Below are positions 21,906 to 25,725 of a DNA stretch of 25,725 bases, one piece after another; within the stretch, counting starts at the first letter, position 1; the number at the start of each line of letters is the position of its first letter. Origin of the DNA: a virus; the IMG/VR virus record IMGVR_UViG_3300023180_000359, positions 1 to 25,725 of that record. One strand, 5' to 3'. The position numbers and the translations under genes are program-made. Below the pieces are notes generated by a model that did not search any database, was not told the DNA's origin, and saw only the letters and a program-made list of their open reading frames with translations.

Positions 21906-22760
21906 TTACGCTGCTATTTCAGTCCAAATTGTTTCAGGCGCTGGTTCCTCTTCTGTCCAAGTGCTGCCCGGTGAAGGCGTTACACCCGTCCAAGTCGTGC
22001 CCGGATCAGGAATTATCTGGTCATAAACTAGCACAGAACCTACTGTTGCGCCAGCACTAAGCCCTGTTACGTTTATGCTTACATTTAACTTGGCGATCAC
22101 AGAACCTACTTGCCCCTGCGCTAACATTCCAATGTTATTAACAGGAACACGCTGGAATGTTTTAAGATCAACAGAACCGACATTGCCAGTAGCTGCGACA
22201 CCTGTAACCTGAATGTTTGGCGCGTCACCAATAATGCTAACGTCACCAATAGCAGGAGTAGCTGCGACACCTGTTGCATTTACATCAATACCAGTACCAG
22301 CATTGATGGTTACACTGCCAACACCACCAGTCGCCTCAATACCAGTTTGTGGCACATAGGCATTTATAACAATACTGACGCTATCTACCGCAGAAACTGC
22401 CGCAGATGGGGCAGTAATAGGTACGGTTACACCCGCGCCCTCTACAACTGTGACGGAACCAACCGACATTGTTGCTTCAAGGCCCGTTTGCGGAATATTC
22501 TGGTCAGTGCGCAGCGTTACATCACCAACCACGCTTGTGCCTTCAAGACCAGAAAGAGAAACTTGGGCGCTTCCCGTTATTGTAACAGAGCCAACACCAC
22601 CAGTCGCAAATACTCCTGTGGGAGAAACTATTGCATCTGCGGCAACAGTAACAGAGCCAACACCACCAGTCGCAGAAGGCAAAGAGGGGCTTTCACCCCA
22701 AGCATCGCTGCCCCAAGGGCCAAACCCCCAGCCTGTTATGGGTACAACGACATCTGCCAT
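21906..22760 (-). CDS. Repeat structural protein with ten VGSVTV-type units
   Basis: The 284-residue product starts with GWGFGPWGSDAWGES (residues 10-24). It then has about ten units of 22-24 residues with the consensus ATGGVGSVTI followed by a short variable strand and V..TG. The C-terminus has three short proline/tryptophan units (PDPGTTWTG, PSPGSTWTEE, PAPETIWTEI). The regular strand-turn pattern suggests a beta-solenoid or stacked beta-hairpins, as found in virion spikes or decoration proteins. There are no cysteines and few charged residues. The ribosome-binding site is poor, and the gene starts three bases after the upstream gene's stop, suggesting coupling. Its function is unknown; a structural role is likely from context. 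Confidence 0.6.
   Translation of the reverse strand: MADVVVPITGWGFGPWGSDAWGESPSLPSATGGVGSVTVAADAIVSPTGVFATGGVGSVTITGSAQVSLSGLEGTSVVGDVTLRTDQNIPQTGLEATMSVGSVTVVEGAGVTVPITAPSAAVSAVDSVSIVINAYVPQTGIEATGGVGSVTINAGTGIDVNATGVAATPAIGDVSIIGDAPNIQVTGVAATGNVGSVDLKTFQRVPVNNIGMLAQGQVGSVIAKLNVSINVTGLSAGATVGSVLVYDQIIPDPGTTWTGVTPSPGSTWTEEEPAPETIWTEIAA
22011..22673 (-). repeat. Ten-unit VGSVTV coding repeat
   Basis: About ten in-frame units of 66-72 bases encode GGVGSVTV/I-type strands. Several units share near-identical DNA (for example the blocks complementary to acagagccaacaccaccagt at about 22588 and 22650), indicating recent internal duplication in part of the array. Confidence 0.7.
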
Positions 22761-22763
22761 TTT

Positions 22764-23213
22764 TTATGCTATGCGAATAATCGCGTTAGATGCGTCAGCC
22801 GTTGGGAATACAATCTGGAAGTCACCCGCTGTAGAAGACTTGTCCGAACCAAAGTCTAGTACAACAACTGCATCAGTTGTGCCAGTACCTGCACCTGTTG
22901 TAGTGTTGTATATCAACGCCCCACGCGCAGTGATTGTAGCTGACGTAAACGTCAGATCCGCAAAGTCTGTTAACGCAGTTGTACCAGAAGTCGTCGGAGT
23001 TACGTTTGTCAACGTACCGCCACCCGCTGCATACGAACCAGAGTTCGCTACTTCGTTAGTCGCAGTATAGTCTGTGGTAGACGCATCAAATGTTGCAGAG
23101 TTTGTATACAACGCCAGTTTGAACGTATCACCTGTTGAGTTTGTAAAGTTATGACTTCCTGTCAGCAATTCCTGCTTGAAAGAAGTACACATAAAGTTTC
23201 CTGTAAAGGCCAT
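22764..23213 (-). CDS. Structural protein, beta-rich (marine phage type)
   Basis: The 149-residue product starts MAFTGNFMCTSFKQELLTGS and is rich in T, S, A, G and D. It contains FKLALYTNSATFDASTTDYT and a C-terminal AGDFQIVFPTADASNAIIRI. It is a recognisable small virion protein type in marine phage genomes, probably all-beta and surface-exposed, but without a named function. GGAG lies nine bases upstream of ATG 23213. It stands between the adaptor genes and the fibre series, so it could be a decoration, tail or fibre-base protein. Confidence 0.6.
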   Translation of the reverse strand: MAFTGNFMCTSFKQELLTGSHNFTNSTGDTFKLALYTNSATFDASTTDYTATNEVANSGSYAAGGGTLTNVTPTTSGTTALTDFADLTFTSATITARGALIYNTTTGAGTGTTDAVVVLDFGSDKSSTAGDFQIVFPTADASNAIIRIA

Positions 23214-23215
23214 AG

Positions 23216-23512
23216 TTATAGTCTCCTTATGAGTTCAGCCAGTTCGGGATGCCCCGCATCATTAAGTGCATTATACACAGTTGTGCGGTCGCTGCGAATA
23301 GCTTGTCGCATATAATATGCAATTAGCTTTTCAATGTGCTTTGAGAAAGCACGGGCTTGGTCCCGTATACCCGGATGGGCACTGTCGGAAACCGATACGA
23401 TCTTTTGGACACATTGTTCCGCAAGTTCATCTGGAGTAAACCCACGATTTTCTGTGGTGCGAACACCTACAACCGAAACATCTTTTGGTATGCTTACATC
23501 TATCTTAAACAT
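23216..23512 (-). CDS. Conserved small phage protein, helical
   Basis: The 98-residue protein has an N-terminal beta segment with TTENRGFTPDELAEQCVQKI. A helical remainder includes SVSDSAHPGIRDQARAFSKH and a C-terminal AGHPELAELIRRL. The EnRGFtPdElAeqc and IRDQArAF blocks look strongly conserved in phages from marine metagenomes as I remember them, but I know of no function. Its ATG shares one base with the stop of the second adaptor gene (TAATG), and it ends two bases before the next gene, so it is expressed with head-tail completion proteins. Confidence 0.65.
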   Translation of the reverse strand: MFKIDVSIPKDVSVVGVRTTENRGFTPDELAEQCVQKIVSVSDSAHPGIRDQARAFSKHIEKLIAYYMRQAIRSDRTTVYNALNDAGHPELAELIRRL

Positions 23513-24162
23513 TATTGTTTGGCCCTTATAACTTTACCAGTACGGTATTCATCAGTTGTTTCTTTGGCTTCGCCTAGCATCTTGAGGCCAGATAGAGATT
23601 CAGTAAACCGCTTATCGTAATAAGCCATCATGTCTTGTTCACCCTTCATAAATAAATATGCCTCAACAAGAGAGCCATAAAGAAGAGTTAACTCTGCATT
23701 TATACTTAACCAAGTTGTACCGCTATCAGAACCTGCAGTTAGACTTAGAGGACGATAGAAGTAATGAAGTTCAGCCGTATATGTTGTGTCTGGGGTAGGT
23801 GCCAACAAAAAGTTATCTATATCAAACACTGAATAATAACGTGGCGCACCTGTTGTAGTGGCATCAGGCGTATAGCTTTGCAAAAAACTAGGATCTTTAA
23901 AATCAATAAAAAATTTGTCTCCATCAGCACCCGCAAGACTCAATGAAAACGGAGCCAAGAAGTCACTTGGGCATGCTAAATATTTATTGCTTGCTGTTGT
24001 GCTTGCTGTTGCGTTCTTGCGAAACAAACTAAGCTGAACACTCTTTAAAATACGCTCTTCAGCTTGTCTAATAAATAAAGGCAAGTTTGTGACGAATGTA
24101 GTTTCATTGTTTTCAGTATAATCCTGAATCGCTTGTTTAAGCTGTGCGTATGTAAAACTCAT
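23512..24162 (-). CDS. Head-tail adaptor-like protein (SU10 adaptor type)
   Basis: The 216-residue product begins MSFTYAQLKQAIQDYTENNE, then FVTNLPLFIRQAEERILKSV, a helical opening common to phage adaptor proteins. A beta section follows with CPSDFLAPFSLSL and a GAPRYYSVFDIDNFLLAPTP strand pair. A helical end (LLYGSLVEAYLFMKGEQDMM, then RFTESLSGLKMLGEAKE) closes the protein. This layout matches the SU10-like adaptor family, which forms a ring beneath the portal. The start overlaps the previous stop (ATGA). It follows another adaptor-like gene two positions upstream, consistent with a head-to-tail connector set. Confidence 0.7.
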   Translation of the reverse strand: MSFTYAQLKQAIQDYTENNETTFVTNLPLFIRQAEERILKSVQLSLFRKNATASTTASNKYLACPSDFLAPFSLSLAGADGDKFFIDFKDPSFLQSYTPDATTTGAPRYYSVFDIDNFLLAPTPDTTYTAELHYFYRPLSLTAGSDSGTTWLSINAELTLLYGSLVEAYLFMKGEQDMMAYYDKRFTESLSGLKMLGEAKETTDEYRTGKVIRAKQ

Positions 24163-24485
24163 GTTGTCACCACCGTAACTGCTCCCACAGAGCCTGTCAT
24201 TTTTAATCTATTAGGAGTTAAATTACCATCAGAGGGTCCACCAACAGGATTCCAACTCCACTGAATATTTCTTTCCTGATTGAGATTTGGCTCTGGTCTA
24301 GCGCCTTTAATAGCCTCTGGGTCTGGGGGAACTCGTAAAGGCTCTAATTGTGGATGCTTTTCTTCCCATTCATCTTTACCAACAAGAAGACCATTCCACT
24401 CTTTACGCATGTCTTTTAACCGATATCTGAAGCCAGATCGGTCTGAAATGCCATAGGCCCATTTACCTGTTGCATATTTAGACAA
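24159..24485 (-). CDS. Conserved phage connector-region protein, TTG start
   Basis: The 108-residue product contains KYATGKWAYGISDRSGFRYR near its start, then LKDMRKEWNGLLVGKDEWEE and KHPQLEP. It has a proline-rich centre and ends GSVGAVTVVTT. The DRSGFRYR...EWNGL.VG block is familiar from marine phages. I use TTG at 24485 as the start because the conserved block begins immediately after it and the next ATG would remove that block; AAGGA lies nine bases upstream. It overlaps the adaptor gene by eight bases. The terminal VGAVTV motif is shared with proteins at 10253-10549 and 21906-22760. A virion-completion role is inferred from position. Confidence 0.7.
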   Translation of the reverse strand: MSKYATGKWAYGISDRSGFRYRLKDMRKEWNGLLVGKDEWEEKHPQLEPLRVPPDPEAIKGARPEPNLNQERNIQWSWNPVGGPSDGNLTPNRLKMTGSVGAVTVVTT

Positions 24486-25146
24486 TACGATAATTCCTTA
24501 AACTGGGACTTATTTGGAATGATGCACGATCTCTATCTTCATCAATCGCACGGCGCATTTCTTCTTCATACACCATTTTCAACATCTGAACACGTTCAGG
24601 CGCACGTTTTAATGCAATGTAATATGCCAATCCCGCTGAAAGACAGGGATAAAACCGAAATGGAACGTCCATCGTGTTTATTTGAGTGTCTGCATCGTCA
24701 ATACGAGTCAAACAATCATATACAATAACATCAGTGCTATTATCTGGAACAGGCCAAACCTTTAAAACAGGCGTTATTTGGCGATCAACAAAAAATTGAG
24801 TAATACGACCTTCAGTTGTTTTTGTTGGGATAGCTAAATACTGATCACGGCTAATACGATCTATAGTGTAATCTGTACCGCTACGACGAATAACTGCGGA
24901 CAAAATGTCTATAACATCAGCATCTAACGTGTAATCTCCATCAGATTCTACTGCTGTGATGGTTCTTTGCTTGATTGTCCACTGATTTAGACCACGGTTA
25001 GCCCAATCTGCAAACATAAGATTTAAAGAACGTTTTGCTGTGCGTAAGTCATAACCTGTACGCGCTTCTAAGCCGCAACGCTCAAAAGCCTCTTCGATGT
25101 ACTCCGCGACATCTAATTCAAAGTCTGTTGAGCCTGATACGGTCAT
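24478..25146 (-). CDS. P22 gp4-like head completion / tail accessory protein
   Basis: The 222-residue protein opens with helices DVAEYIEEAFERCGLEARTG and YDLRTAKRSLNLMFADWANR, followed by a beta segment (QRTITAVESDGDYTLDADVI, SRDQYLAIP). It closes with FYPCLSAGLAYYIALKRAPE and a charged helix (EEEMRRAIDEDRDRASFQIS). This order is typical of the gp4-like tail accessory factors of P22-type short-tailed phages. These bind under the portal and start tail assembly. It pairs logically with the gp10-like gene at 10549-12459. The start ATG overlaps the previous stop (ATGA). Confidence 0.75.
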   Translation of the reverse strand: MTVSGSTDFELDVAEYIEEAFERCGLEARTGYDLRTAKRSLNLMFADWANRGLNQWTIKQRTITAVESDGDYTLDADVIDILSAVIRRSGTDYTIDRISRDQYLAIPTKTTEGRITQFFVDRQITPVLKVWPVPDNSTDVIVYDCLTRIDDADTQINTMDVPFRFYPCLSAGLAYYIALKRAPERVQMLKMVYEEEMRRAIDEDRDRASFQISPSLRNYRIV

Positions 25147-25421
25147 TTCTTTTTCCTTTTAAGCGACTGAACGCGCTTCGGTTTGCCTGCAGGTTGTCCA
25201 AGACGCTTCTTTTGGGATATTCTACTACGCTTTTCGCTTGATGTCATCTCCGAAGCTGTTTTTGGAGTTTTTGAACTTACACGCTTAGTTGGCCTACAAT
25301 ATGGAGTACCGCGCTTTTCTCCTTCTTGACGCCCACATGCTTTTCCAGTGCGGACATCCTTCCAGTCCTCCTTAAACCAACGCTTGAGTGCAGCACCCTT
25401 TTTTGTCTTACGAACAGCCAT
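25143..25421 (-). CDS. Small basic Cys-containing protein (DUF5872-like)
   Basis: The 92-residue product is extremely rich in lysine and arginine. It has the pattern KKGAALKRWFKEDWKDVRTG then KACGRQEGEKRGTPYCRPTK, followed by a serine/threonine/lysine tail (SSKTPKTASEMTSSEKRSR). I associate the W-K-E-W-D and CGR...YC.P pattern with DUF5872-type phage proteins; the family name is from memory. The charge suggests nucleic-acid binding, perhaps with packaged DNA or RNA, and the two cysteines could bind metal or form a disulphide. It overlaps both neighbours by 1-4 bases. Confidence 0.65.
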   Translation of the reverse strand: MAVRKTKKGAALKRWFKEDWKDVRTGKACGRQEGEKRGTPYCRPTKRVSSKTPKTASEMTSSEKRSRISQKKRLGQPAGKPKRVQSLKRKKK

Positions 25422-25696
25422 TACGAATAGCTCGTTACCTTGCGACGATTTGTCATTACCTTACCGCATCCATTTGCAATCGCCTCTCCACCACCTAACA
25501 TACGGCGCACTGGACGCTTGCGAAACTCGTTTGATGGCATCATAACGCCACCTTGAGCAGCTTTTTTAACTTTACTTTTGTTTCCCCAGTTTTTTGCCCC
25601 AACTTTACGACACTTTGCGATTGCTCCGCTTGCGTATGCGCTTGGAAACACTTTGTACCTTGCTTTTACCTTTTTGTAGCATGCGTCTTTTGGCAT
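25421..25696 (-). CDS. Small basic phage protein, paired with downstream basic protein
   Basis: The 91-residue basic protein contains KDACYKKVKARYKVFPSAYA followed by SGAIAKCRKVGAKNWGNKSK, a block I recognise from many marine phages but without a known function. A second part reads GGVMMPSNEFRKRPVRRMLG and ends with CGKVMTNRRK. Three cysteines and a strong positive charge suggest nucleic-acid binding. ATG at 25696 has AGGTG seven bases upstream. Its stop shares one base with the next start (TAATG). Its position before the adaptor genes suggests head or DNA-packaging association; this is inference. Confidence 0.7.
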   Translation of the reverse strand: MPKDACYKKVKARYKVFPSAYASGAIAKCRKVGAKNWGNKSKVKKAAQGGVMMPSNEFRKRPVRRMLGGGEAIANGCGKVMTNRRKVTSYS

Positions 25697-25725
25697 TTTT
25701 CTTCACCTTTTTCTTCATAGGTGGC

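Noticed and set aside
22347-23070. Plus-strand open frames opposite the repeat protein
   Set aside because: They arise as antisense shadows of the repetitive minus-strand coding sequence and have no start signals or recognisable domains.

Overview
This window is a stretch of a tailed bacteriophage genome, most likely a marine phage with a short-tail (P22-like) head-to-tail completion set. No chromosomal housekeeping gene, tRNA, rRNA, insertion sequence or CRISPR array was seen. Several small proteins (the two basic cysteine-containing proteins at 25143-25696, the TTG-started protein at 24159-24485, the zinc ribbon at 10029-10256) and the repeat-rich fibre proteins resemble families I associate with phages of marine alphaproteobacteria and with metagenomic marine phages. 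That host suggestion is inference, because no host gene is present.

Almost everything is transcribed on the minus strand, so the genome reads from high to low coordinates. Block 1 (25696 to 10029) is the virion module: two small basic proteins, two head-tail adaptor-like proteins, small structural proteins, then a long series of repeat-built fibre or receptor-binding candidates, then a P22 gp10-like tail protein, a short partner and a zinc-ribbon protein. Genes overlap by 1-11 bases or are separated by 34 bases or less. The block ends in an intrinsic terminator at 9990-10018.

Block 2 starts from a sigma70-like promoter at 9910-9938. It first encodes a lysis cassette: membrane or coiled-coil proteins, a two-TM holin candidate, an overlooked 32-residue hydrophobic peptide, a three-hydrophobic-segment holin-like protein and an M15-type endolysin. 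It then encodes four large proteins (273, 373, 613 and 950 aa) that are probably internal or DNA-ejection proteins.

Block 3 (1-1248) is the edge of a replication/recombination region. It holds a DUF1064-like PD-(D/E)XK nuclease, a 132-aa protein and the first 65 codons of a P-loop ATPase running off the window. Wedged against it is the only convincing plus-strand gene, a ribbon-helix-helix regulator candidate at 1042-1248. It is divergent from the nuclease and overlaps the end of the 950-aa gene by four bases.

No stretch over 300 bases lacks a gene; the largest spacer is 172 bases (9857-10028) and carries the terminator, a promoter and a leader hairpin. The most unusual features are a five-repeat beta-propeller apparently inserted inside a fibronectin III domain (15466-17466), tandem Kelch-like fibre genes whose last codons double as the next gene's ribosome-binding site, a ten-copy VGSVTV-type repeat protein whose motif is appended singly to two other proteins, the embedded plus-strand regulator, and the hidden lysis-cassette peptide. 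All functions are assigned by eye from sequence motifs; no database search was run.
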